In this document: piece after piece, positions 22,618 through 31,769 of the stretch | Numbering within the stretch: the first letter of the stretch is position 1 | How the letters are laid out: each line of letters starts with the position of its first letter | Position numbers and translations under genes: made by a program | Notes under the pieces: generated by a model | What the model was told of the DNA's origin: nothing | Database searches by the model: none | The model's input: the letters and a program-made list of their open reading frames with translations, nothing else | DNA from: Adenanthera pavonina | Taxonomy: Eukaryota > Streptophyta > Magnoliopsida > Fabales > Fabaceae | DNA length: 64,000 nt | NCBI GenBank assembly: GCA_026686845.1 | Contig: JAIVEN010000002.1 | Coordinates: 34,675,001 to 34,739,000 of the forward strand | Direction of reading: 5' to 3'

Positions 22618-24417
22618 TTATGATTTCCTTTTAGGTACCCAAATTTGCTTGGGTCCTTTTTGGTCAGTATATTTTTCCCTAGATGCAGATGCAACTTTAG
22701 GAACCCATCCAACTTTCCTGCCAAGTCCATTTTTCCTTAAATCACAAGAACTGGAAATATGTCCCTTTTTGTTACAAAAATGACATGTAGTGAAAGGACT
22801 GCTAGATTGAGATGCAGGAAGAAAACAGTGCAGGTAATACTTTTGTCTAGCATGCCTTGGTTGATCATACGTTTCAATGTGAGGTGATGCATCAACTTTC
22901 TTTTTATTGTTCTTAGCATGCACAAAATGTCTCATATATGCATTTTGATTTTTCTTCCTAATCTTTTCCTTGACAGCACATGGGTCATAGCCAAGACCAG
23001 CTTTTCCTTGTGATATTCTTTGGCTCCCCATCAGGGCAAACAACATGTCTTTACCTCTAGTGAGCCTAGACATGCTTTTAACTAGATAATCATTCGTTTG
23101 TTTAAGTTCAGTGCAAGAAATGCAGCAAACAGATTCAGAAGTAGATGGAGAAGAAGTTTCAGAAACTGTGCTTTGAGACTCCAGCTTGCTTATCTTTTTC
23201 TTTGCCAATTTTAGTTCTTTAGCAACTTTAATAAATTCATCATGAAGCTCATGAAATGCATCCAGTAATTCAGAATAGGAAGGTTCAGATTCATATACCT
23301 CTTCATCCTGATCACTGCTGTATGAAGGTGTAGCTTCTTCAGAAGCAAGTGCCATTAGACAAATGTTGGCAATCTCATCTTCATCTTCTTCTTCCTCATC
23401 TGAGTTGTTGCCCCATACGGATGAGATGTACGCCTTCTTCTTTTTCCATTTGTCAGCACCTTTCTTTTCTTTTTCTTGCTTCCTGAGGAATTGGGGGCAG
23501 TCCCATTTTATGTGTCCCTGCTTCTTGCACTCATAACAAGTCACAGATTCTTTTGCCTCTTGCTTGCTTTCCCCAGCAGCTACTTTCTTGAAGAATCTCT
23601 TGTTCTTCCTCTTGCTATAGAATCTTCCGAATTTTCTGACCATCATAGCCAAGGTTTCCTCATCAAGTTCATCCTCTTCGTTAGATTCTTCTTCCTTTTC
23701 ATCAGCAGCTTTGAGAGCAAGGCCTTTCTTCTTTCTGTCCAGCCCGGCTTCCTTGAGAGCTTTGATTTTTCCTTCATACTCCTCAAGGCTCCCGAAGAGA
23801 GCTGTGACAGAGGCCATTGATTCTCCTCTGGCTTCTTCTATTGCTGTCACCTTGGGCTGCCATTCCAGAGGGAGAGCTCTGAGAATTTTTCTCACTTTCT
23901 CTGATTGAGTGTATTCCTTTCCTAGGCTCTTTAGTTGATTCACAATGAGAGTGAATCTCTTTTGGAGCTCCTTTATAGTTTCTCCTTCATACATCCTGAA
24001 GCTCTCATACTCTCCAATGCACGTATTGAGTCTGTTCTCCCTGACCCCAGATGTCCCTTCATGTGCAATCTGCAGAGTGTCCCACATCCCTTTTGCAGTG
24101 GTGCATTGTGAGACCCTGTAGAATTCGTCCTGGTTCAGGGCACTGACTAAACAATGCTTTGCTTTAAAATTCAGTAGGACTCTCCTTCTGTCTTCATCAT
24201 TCCACTCTGCTTCCAGCTTCTCTTTGTATCTTCCATCTTCAGTTAGAGCCATTGGGACGAAATCTCCTTTATCAATGACTGACCAGATGTCAAGATCAAT
24301 TGATTGGAGGTAGATCTGCATCCTCATCTTCCAGTACCCATAATGCTCTCCACTGAAGCCTGGTGGTCTGTTAGTGTTGTTCCCTTCAGGAAGTATACTC
24401 TCTCCAAAGCCAGCCAT
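22618..24417 (-). CDS. gag: Sirevirus Gag, intact frame (599 aa)
   Basis: Structural protein that assembles the virus-like particle and packages element RNA. Start chosen at ATG 24415-24417 (MAGFGES); the open frame runs further up but only through the primer site. The N-terminal half is a UBN2/DUF4219-type capsid region, including GYWKMRMQIYLQS and LPLEWQPKVTAI. There are two CCHC zinc knuckles: CYECKKQGHIKWDC (residues 294-307) and CHFCNKKGHISSSC (545-558). Between them lie an acidic DEEEEDEDE stretch and a heptad-rich segment (about 370-415) that may form a coiled coil. Large size and a second knuckle near the C-terminus fit Sirevirus Gags. It ends in TAA; pol follows 9 bp later in another register. 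Confidence 0.92.
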   Translation of the reverse strand: MAGFGESILPEGNNTNRPPGFSGEHYGYWKMRMQIYLQSIDLDIWSVIDKGDFVPMALTEDGRYKEKLEAEWNDEDRRRVLLNFKAKHCLVSALNQDEFYRVSQCTTAKGMWDTLQIAHEGTSGVRENRLNTCIGEYESFRMYEGETIKELQKRFTLIVNQLKSLGKEYTQSEKVRKILRALPLEWQPKVTAIEEARGESMASVTALFGSLEEYEGKIKALKEAGLDRKKKGLALKAADEKEEESNEEDELDEETLAMMVRKFGRFYSKRKNKRFFKKVAAGESKQEAKESVTCYECKKQGHIKWDCPQFLRKQEKEKKGADKWKKKKAYISSVWGNNSDEEEEDEDEIANICLMALASEEATPSYSSDQDEEVYESEPSYSELLDAFHELHDEFIKVAKELKLAKKKISKLESQSTVSETSSPSTSESVCCISCTELKQTNDYLVKSMSRLTRGKDMLFALMGSQRISQGKAGLGYDPCAVKEKIRKKNQNAYMRHFVHAKNNKKKVDASPHIETYDQPRHARQKYYLHCFLPASQSSSPFTTCHFCNKKGHISSSCDLRKNGLGRKVGWVPKVASASREKYTDQKGPKQIWVPKRKS

Positions 24418-24457
24418 CTTTGTTCCCGGACTGTGAAATCCTTTGAATGGGAATCCG

Positions 24458-24470
24458 GGCTCTGATACCA
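24458..24470 (-). other. Primer-binding site of element B
   Basis: Minus strand TGGTATCAGAGCC, complementary to the 3' end of initiator Met-tRNA, two bases after the 5' LTR end. Confidence 0.93.
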
Positions 24471-24472
24471 CT

Positions 24473-26195
24473 TGTTAGCAAGGCTGACTTCCCAAGAGGG
24501 GGGGTGAATTGGGAAGATTGAAATTTTTCTGCACAAAGTAAAGCAAGTGAAAATATCACAGTATAATGAAAGCAACATGTAAAACAGAGCAAGCTGAAAA
24601 GTAGAGATAAGGAGAAGAGAACTCAGTGATTTATCCTGGTTCGGTCTATCCACTTGACCTACATCCAGTCCCCAAGACACCTCTTGAGATTTATCCACTT
24701 TCCAGCAAGAATTTCAACGGGCTTCTTGCTAAAGCCACAGTACACGAGTATGCTCTGTTCTGAGCTCTCTCAAACTCTCTAAGCACTTTCTTTATGTGCT
24801 TCCCAATCCCCTTGTGAATACCCCTCACAAGTAAATCTATCTTTCAGATAAAGAGTAGATTGTTTACAAATGAATAACTCTCTAGAATATAGTAGATATG
24901 AAAGTTTAAGTACAAATAATGAAGTTGGAAGGGTAAAAGCTTTTGAGATGAAGATTCAGCAGAAATTCGGTATATACAAGTTTAATTCGTTACCCACAAC
25001 TTCAAATAATGTTATATTTATAGATTTAGATCTCAAATATCCGTTAGAGACTAAATCTATCCGTTGGGGAAGTTATCCAACGGTTACTCTGAAAAACTAT
25101 CCGTTCACCAACCGCATTTAATGTTTCTGACATACTGAAATTCGAATTTCGGTTGGCCAACAGACGAATTTTGAGGGAACCGAAGGTTAAAGCTTCCAAC
25201 GTAAAAAATGCGAAGTTCGTCTGTCCATAGAGTGAAATTTGAATTTCGAAACTCATAAAATATTTTCACAATGTGACATACGAATTTTTAAGAAGTAAGA
25301 TTTTCTGTTAAGTGTGAACAGTGTTTTCAATTTGCTACAGTGCCCTCGAAATTCGAATTTTGGATGCCCAAAATTCGTCTGTCCATTGAACGTCCAAATA
25401 GACACAGTAGTTCACTTTCTTTGAAATTCGAATTTTGACAGAGTGAAATTCGTCTGTCAGAGACCAGTTTTGAGACTTAAATCATTCTTGATCTCAGATA
25501 AACTTTATCAAACATTCAGACGAATTTCCTCTATTTTCTCAAGTTTTGTTTTGTCTGAAATTCGAATTTTGAAAGAGTGAAATTCGAATGTCATAAAGTA
25601 GCTTTTTTTGACTCAGATGAAAATTCAAATTTTGCTAAGTAAAAGTTCGTCTGTCAGAGAGCATTTTTCAAACTTAGTTTCTTCTTAATTTCAGATGAAC
25701 TTTAGCAAAGCTTCAGACGAATTTCTTTGGTTTTCATAAATGGCATTTTGTCTGAAATTCAAATTTTGAGACTGTGAAGTTCGTCTGTCACAAAAAGGCT
25801 TCTTTCAGTCTTGATTGAAATTCAAATTTTGAAAGACCAAAATTCGTCTGACAGAGGGACACCTCTCCAGACTTATTCAGTTTTAGCTCGAAATTCGAAT
25901 TTCCAAAAGCAAATTTTGAATTTCCAACTTGACAGTTCAGTTATACTTTCAGACTTCGTCTGTTTGTGAGTATTTTCCAAATAAGTAAAGATTTAACTTC
26001 AAATCAAGGTTTGAAAACGTCTTTTTCTCAAATCAAAATCTTTTACCCAATCTAAACAAAAACTAAAGATCCTACAAAATATCTAATAGCCAATTCACAG
26101 AAGACCTTCACTTGAAACAGCTTTAATCTGCTTTGATATCTTCAATCCAAGCTCTTGAGTGTTGGTTTGGAATCATCAAAACTCTTGATCCAACA
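24473..26195 (-). repeat. 5' LTR of element B
   Basis: 1723 bp, nearly identical to 14454-16172. It carries the promoter for the element on the minus strand (TATA and AACGG cluster, 25015-25108) and the same AATTCGAATTT/TTCGTCTGTC motif array, several of whose CpGs have become TG or CA relative to the 3' LTR. Confidence 0.95.
25015..25108 (-). promoter_or_regulatory. LTR promoter: TATA box plus four AACGG/MSA-like motifs
   Basis: On the minus strand TATAAATA (25015-25022) is preceded within about 90 bp by CTAACGGATA, CCAACGGATA, an inverted TCCAACGGTTA (25076-25086 on the plus strand) and GAACGGATA. TCCAACGGTTA fits the published MSA consensus YCYAACGGYYA bound by three-repeat MYB (MYB3R) factors that drive G2/M genes. 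The TATA call is by sequence and position; MYB3R control is inference. Confidence 0.6.
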
Positions 26196-26200
26196 AATAC

Positions 26201-27236
26201 ATGTTATGTTTGGTATTGTGCCAAGTGTAGGATGCTTAATGATGCCATATGCAATTGTTATACATGTGTTTCCTAGGGACTATTTATGTGTCCTTGTCTC
26301 TCATGTATGTCTTATGTCACTTTTGACCTTAAGGTTGATTAAGGCTATCTTGGGTATAATAAAGGTGTATGATGGGTTAATATGCAGATATGTACATGAA
26401 TGATGTAATAGTATAATCATCTTGATGTTTTAGGTAAGGTTGTTGAGTGGTTGTTTTGTATGTCTAAGTTGTGGCCAATTATTGTCATGGTGAGTTTGGG
26501 TTCTAGGCAATAGGTAGCCTTGATGTGTTTTGATGAGTGCGAGTGGTCTTTGAGGTTGGGCTTGAGTTTTGGCAAGTTTCGAAGAAAAGGGGTATGTAAT
26601 CTATTAGCCTGGTTAAGGTACAAGAGAGTCAAATCTTAAGGAAGTGGTTTCCTTAAGGTGTAACCGCCTTGGACAATGTTCTTAGGTGAATTATGACATG
26701 TTGGAAAAGGTCAGGTGGATAAATGATATGTGGTTTAATTTGGAAATGGGAAGGTGTTAGAGTCAAGTTTCAACTAAAAGTGACCATTTCAATCACAGGG
26801 TGTCCATAATCTTCTTACGAAGAAATTTTGGGAAATGGTCTATGCCCATAGTTAAAGGAGGTGTAAAGTGACCTATAGGCTTTGGTATCGTGACAATCAG
26901 AGTTACAGGTATGAAGTTATGCCCTACTGAAGTTCACCCGATTTGATAGTAATTTGTTGTCAAAATAGCACAAGGTGGCGCCACGACGCCGCATCCCTAA
27001 GTTGTAGCCCCAAAGGGGAGATTTGTTTCCCTCATTGAACTTGTTTTCTGGTCATAGTTTGAAGTCCTTTGGCTATGTGTGACCTAAATTTTCTATGCCT
27101 CTCCTCGTATTGCTCATATTTGGTGTTTTCTTTTATTGTCCTCTGTTTACCTCTTGTTCCTTATCGCTTGAATTGTCTCCTTGAGTTTGTTTCATGGTCT
27201 TCAATTGTAGGGTGTTACAAAGAGCTAACTTAAAAG
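26201..27236. other. Right part of the target interrupted by element B; repeat-derived DNA
   Basis: About 1 kb continuing from 14448. No credible gene. It ends at AGGGTGTTACA (27220-27230), which on the minus strand is a TGTAACACCC gypsy-LTR-like start, but no matching other end was found. Confidence 0.4.
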
Positions 27237-27813
27237 AACATGTGCCAACACTGTGCCTCCTCAAAAGTGGCATTTTTAATATGATTTATTAATAATTTTA
27301 TTTTTTTATTTAATATGTAGAACAAAGACCATATAGTAACAAATTATGTCTACAAGATTAATTTATAATAATTAGATTCTAGAATTTTCTTTTAGGATGC
27401 AGCCAAAAAAATTATCTTTTGAGATATTTTTTAGATTGATTTAGTTTCCTATTTTGTTATGATTTGGTGCATCAACTTTTAGGAAATTATGATTAGAATA
27501 TTTTCTATTTTGTTACGTAATAAGTGGTGCAACTTTTTAGTACTTAGGTCTGATTAGTTTTATATTTTATTTTATTTTCATTTTTTAAGACTTAGGTTTT
27601 TGTCTTGCCTATTTCTTTATAAATAGGCCTCTATGTATTTTTGCAATTCAAAGATTAATGGAATTATTTTCTAAGCTTTATGCTTGTGAGATTTCTCTAG
27701 TTCCTTTATGTTCTTGAGAGATTTTTTTATTTATCAAAAGGAGTGGTTCCCCTTTGTGGCGTCCTGTGGCTAGGGTTTTAAAAGACATCTCTTAGGGTAA
27801 TTACCTTGACCAA
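27237..27813 (+). repeat. LTR-like promoter fragment (unassigned family)
   Basis: An AT-rich stretch with a good TATA box (CTTTATAAATAGGCC near 27619) followed by a leader-like sequence and no ORF, the layout of a retrotransposon LTR U3-R-U5. No partner copy, primer site or target duplication is visible, so the family is unknown. It abuts a Sirevirus LTR remnant at 27814. Confidence 0.35.
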
Positions 27814-28547
27814 TGCTAGGTCTGCTAGCTTCCTAAGAAGGGAGTGAATTGGGAAGATTGACATTTTTTATAAAAGTATAAGAGAGCAGTGAAAGCAAGA
27901 GTAGCAGAAAAACAGAGTGCAAAATATAACAAAGTATTAAGCAAGGTAAAGGAAGAAAAGACACAGAGATTTATCCTGGTTAGGTTTCTTTTCCTTGACC
28001 TATGTCCAATCCTCAAGCAACCACTTGAGATTTTCCACTATTTTGCAAGAATTAGGTGGACTCTTTGCAATGCCACAATATAACTTTATGCTATGTTTCA
28101 AGAGCTTATAGTTTCACTCTCTGCACTTTAGCTAAGTGCTTCACAACTCCCTTGTAAAGTCCCCTCACAAGAAAATCTTTCTTCTAGATGAAGATAAGAT
28201 TATTTACAATAGGAGAAATTCTCTAATGCAGAGTATGTTTGATAGTTGATGAGCAATAAATGAGGTGTGTGAGAGTAGAAGGCTTTGACTAAAGAATTTT
28301 CAAAACTAACGTTCGTCTGTCAGAAGACTGACTTTGAACTCTTTTTAAACTTCACTTTCAAATGAACTTTAACATATCTTTAGACAATTTTTTTCATTTT
28401 TCATAAGTTGTTCTTTACTCGAAGTTCGAATTTGAATAGTCTGAAATTCATCATTCAAAGGCAACATCTTTGTAAGTTCGAATTTCAGCCTTCAAAGTTC
28501 AAATTTCCAAGGTAACATATGAATTTTAACAGTTCAAAATTTCCAAC
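27814..28547 (-). repeat. Sirevirus LTR remnant
   Basis: TGCTAGG...CTAGCTTCCTAAGAAGGG followed by GTGAATTGGGAAGATTG matches the LTR end of element B, then ATTTATCCTGGTTAGG and the Cys-poor leader portion up to about 28250, then degenerate TTCGTCTGTC/TTCGAATTT text to about 28547. About half of a full LTR is missing, including the TATA/AACGG part. No internal Sirevirus sequence adjoins it. It lies 150 bp from the MAD1-like exons. Confidence 0.75.
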
Positions 28548-28698
28548 CTTACTTAAAGGGAGTCAATTCCCTTCCAGTTGACCCAACCACTATTGGTACA
28601 TAACCAACTTTCTTTAAAACATTTAAATTTAAAATTTTGTATTCACTATTGGCCAAAAAATCCTTATTTCAGTATCCACCATTGATAAGGATTCTTAC

Positions 28699-29774
28699 GT
28701 GATTGACTCTTCAATTCTTCAACAGCTTTTAACTTCTCTTTTGTTTTTTACAGCTCAGTTTGTAATGCTTCTATGGTTTGTTTGACCTCATTATCAACAA
28801 TAAGAGTATTCACCATTTGCAGAACTTTTGTATTTGTAGCAGAAAAATCACTATGCCCCAACTACAGAAGGAAAAGCAAAATGTAAACTGTCAAATAGAA
28901 GAATGAACACAAGAAACTAGACAAGTTTGTTTAACAGCTATGCAGCAAAAATGAAAAAAGCAGGCTTATGCACTTTATGGGAAGCATTGATAAGTAACAA
29001 AGCCGTCACTGCTCAACATTTCCCATACTTCATAAAGGCATAAGCATCATCTTGAAAACTACCATACCCAAGAATCTCCTCATTTTACGTCTATCCATCA
29101 TATATGATAAAACTATTCTCTCTCCCATTAATAGTAGTAGCAATATAGATTCCCAATAGATGTTGTAACCTCCAATGAAGCACCAGTTTGGTCAGGTGTG
29201 GAAGCATTTGCATTATACTCCATGGATGGGTTAACACATGAAAAAATTTATTTGGAAAGTTATATATTGAATATGATCATTAAAGAACTAAAATTACCTT
29301 AAATTTATATTCCATGCACATGAAACAATATTAAATTTATTAAATTTAATAACAAATGAATCCATCTATCTGTAGAACTGTAGTAGGCACCTACCTTTGC
29401 CTCTAATAAAGCAATCTCTGAACGAAGTCGATCACCCTCCCTCTCCAAGGACTTTATTCTTCTAGCTTCCCTGTTTAACTTCTCATTAAGCAACTTTATT
29501 TCCTCAAGCTGACGATTATTAACCGCTCTCTATTCTAGTAAGGTACTTTCTAGTTCCTTTATACAACCATCTCTTTTTGCAAGAGAAGATTCAAGATCCT
29601 ACATGCAACACCAATCAAACCATTGGCAAACAAAAAACATTGAGAATAAATGACAAAAGGGGGAAGAAATGCAACCTGAACAAGATTAGAACTTGCTGGT
29701 ACATCCCCAGCTTTGTCATTTTTCAAGTTGGCAGCATTTCTAAATTTATCTCTTTCCCTAGTAATAATAGCAAG
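28699..29774 (-). pseudogene. Three-exon fragment of a MAD1-like spindle-checkpoint gene, broken
   Basis: Three minus-strand exons with consensus splice sites: exon i 29676-29774 (33 codons, ERDKFRNAANLK), exon ii 29395-29598 (68 codons, LNREARRIKSLEREGDRLRS), exon iii 28699-28861 (LGHSDFSATNTKVLQ, VKQTIEALQTEL). Acceptors are TTACAG, ATGTAG and CTGTAG; donors are CAG|GTTGCA, AAG|GTAGGT and CAC|GTAAGA. Exons i and ii both end in phase 0. The coiled-coil sequence and the LGHSDFSATNTKVL...VDNE.KQTIEALQ stretch match, from memory, the C-terminal part of plant mitotic checkpoint MAD1, which tethers MAD2 at unattached kinetochores. Exon ii has an in-frame TAG at 29530-29532 and exon iii a TAA at 28748-28750, both where the family has Gln or another sense residue. 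Upstream and downstream exons were not found; Sirevirus C sits 218 bp upstream. Hence a truncated, non-functional copy. Retained introns mean it arose by DNA duplication, not retroposition. Confidence 0.72.
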
Positions 29775-30320
29775 CTGTAATTCACAATAAATATTACACA
29801 AAAGCACGTTAGTGAAATTGATGATAGACAACAGAGTAAGATGTCATAACAGATGCAATTATGCAAAAAACAAAATCACTGCCAAGCAACAAATATCTAT
29901 TATTTCACCAGAAAATGAGGAGTCCAAATACCAAACTCTTTTCATCACATAACAGATGAATAATAATCCCCGAAACATCATCACAGGAAATTGTTGAATC
30001 AAGTGTTTTGATGATTCCAAACCAACTTTCTAGAGCTTGGAGAGAAGATATCAAAGGTGCACAAATGATCTCAAGTGGAGAAATTCAAGAAAAACTAGCA
30101 CAAGAATAGATGTAGAATCTACAGCCATGATTAAATTGAGTAAAAGACTTTGAAGTGGCAAAAAAGATGTTTTAAAAACTATGATTCTATGTTAATCTAT
30201 GGAATATTTGAAAAACACCCACTAACAAACGAAGTTTGAAACATTTATACTGATATGCTGTTTTGAAAATTTGAACTTTGGCTTTGGAAATTCGAATCTT
30301 GTATTGAAAATGAATAAGTC

Positions 30321-30444
30321 TGAAAAGAGCCTTCTCTGACAAATGAACTTTGACTTGAGAAATTCAAATTTTGAATATTGTCTGAAAAGTGCCTTCTCTG
30401 ACAAACAAACTTTGACTTGAGAAATTCAAATTTTGAATCTTGTT
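30321..30444 (+). repeat. 62-bp direct tandem duplication in the 5' LTR of C
   Basis: Two adjacent copies beginning TGAAAAGAGCC and TGAAAAGTGCC, each containing CTTTGACTTGAGAAATTC. The 3' LTR (about 40439-40500) has one copy. Confidence 0.8.
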
Positions 30445-31080
30445 TGAAAAGAGTTTTCTCTGATAGATGAACTTTGGCTTTTGAAAATTTGAATTTCAGA
30501 CAAAATACAATTTATGAAAAATGAAAAATTTGTCTAAGAATATGTCAAAGTTCTTCTGAAAATTGAGTTTAGAAAGAGCATCAAAATGGCTCACTGACAG
30601 ACGAACTTTGAACATAAAAATTTGAATTTTAAAAGTAAAGCTTGTGAGTCTGTTATGATGATATGTTGATATACGAATGATAGTATTCAAAAATTTGAAC
30701 TTTGAAGTAGGTCTAAAAAGAGGCCTCTCTGACATACGAACTTTACATTTTGAAAATTCAAATTTTGAATAGATGAACTATTACGCCTTATTAAACTGCC
30801 CACTGACAGACGAATTTTAGGTATCAAAATTTGAATTTCGAAGGTATTGTAGCAAAATGGAACCACTGTTCACATTTTTAAGAAGAACTTCTAACTTGAA
30901 AATTCGTATGTTTCAACAATAGAAACATTTTTGAAAGATCAAAATTTGAACTTTGCTTCATGACATACGAACTTCGAATGTTCAACGTTAAAGTCTTTAG
31001 CTTTCAGTTTCTGCAAAATTCATCTATTGACCAACCAAAATTTGAACTTTGGATGTCACAGCATTAAATGCGATTGGTGA

Positions 31081-31170
31081 ACGGATAGTTTTTCAGAGTA
31101 ACCGTTGGGTAACTTCTCCAATGGATAGATTTTGTCTCTAACGCATAGTTGATACTTAAATCTATAAATA
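31081..31170 (+). promoter_or_regulatory. LTR promoter of element C: AACGG motifs and TATA box
   Basis: TATAAATA at 31163-31170, preceded by GAACGGATAG (31079-31088) and an inverted MSA match, CCCAACGGTTA on the minus strand (31099-31109). Two further sites seen in B are mutated here (CCAATGGATA, CTAACGCATA). Confidence 0.55.
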
Positions 31171-31716
31171 TAACATCATTTGCAGTTGTGGGTAATGATT
31201 TTTACTTTGTATATACTAAAACTCTGCCAAATCATCAACTCTAAGTCTCTTACTCTCACATACTTTATTCTTTGTACTCCAACTTTCATATACACTCTAA
31301 TTAAGAGAGTTTATCCATTGTAAATAATCTTATCTTCATCTGAAAGAAAGATTTTCTTGTGAGGGGATATCACAAGGGATTGGGGAAGCACTTAGCTAGA
31401 GTGCAAAGAGAGAATGTGTGAGTTCTAAAAATAGAGTATCGTAGCTGTATTGTGGCATTTGCAAGAAACCCACTGAATTCTTGCAAGATAGTGAAAAATC
31501 TCAAGTGATGGCTTGAGGACTGGATGTAGGTCAAGATTGAGAGACCGAACTAGGATAAACATCTGTGTCTTCCCATCTCTTTTACTACTTTTACTTGTTA
31601 TTCACTTATACTCTGTTTTACTGTCACCTTTGTTTTCTTCACTTTATTGACATTTTGCAGAAAATTTTAATCTTCCCATTTCACCCCCCTCTTGGGAAGC
31701 CAGCATATCTAACAAG

Positions 31717-31729
31717 TGGTATCAGAGCC
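31717..31729 (+). other. Primer-binding site of element C
   Basis: TGGTATCAGAGCC, complementary to initiator Met-tRNA, two bases after the 5' LTR. Confidence 0.93.
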
Positions 31730-31769
31730 CGGATTCCCAAACGAAGGATTTAACAGTCTGGGAAGAACA

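Larger units (their letters stand above)
14454..26195 (-). mobile_element. Complete Sirevirus-type Ty1/copia element B, 11,742 bp
   Basis: TG...CA bounded LTRs of 1719 bp (14454-16172) and 1723 bp (24473-26195), flanked by the perfect 5-bp target duplication AATAC (14449-14453, 26196-26200). Minus-strand order: 5' LTR, Met-tRNA primer site, gag, pol, spacer, ORF3, polypurine tract, 3' LTR. Gag (599 codons) and Pol (1048 codons) are uninterrupted with catalytic residues present; ORF3 is broken. The LTRs differ at roughly 25 sites by eye (about 1.5%), suggesting an insertion well under a million years ago if usual plant LTR rates apply (inference). It is the best-preserved element in the window. 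Confidence 0.96.
29992..31714 (+). repeat. 5' LTR of element C
   Basis: TGTTGAATCAAG...TATCTAACA. It holds a 62-bp tandem duplication (30321-30382 and 30383-30444) that the 3' LTR has only once, which accounts for the 60-bp length difference. The TTCGAATTT and TTCGTCTG motifs are partly eroded, mostly at CpG. Confidence 0.93.

Noticed and set aside
24418..24471. Longer Gag start through the primer-binding site
   Set aside because: The open frame continues upstream of the ATG at 24417 but only by using a non-ATG codon within the tRNA primer site; MAGFGES is conserved in C.
14454..26195. CRISPR-like short repeat arrays (AATTCGAATT, TTCGTCTG)
   Set aside because: Spacing is irregular, both orientations occur, and the arrays lie inside LTRs of a plant retrotransposon.
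26875..26905. TTTGGTATCG.GACAATCAGAG as a gypsy primer-binding site
   Set aside because: It only loosely matches TGGTATCAGAGC, is interrupted, and no LTR end precedes it.
29559..29831. 90-codon minus-strand ORF as an intact protein
   Set aside because: It reads through splice sites into introns; only the exon part (29676-29774) shows MAD1-like sequence.
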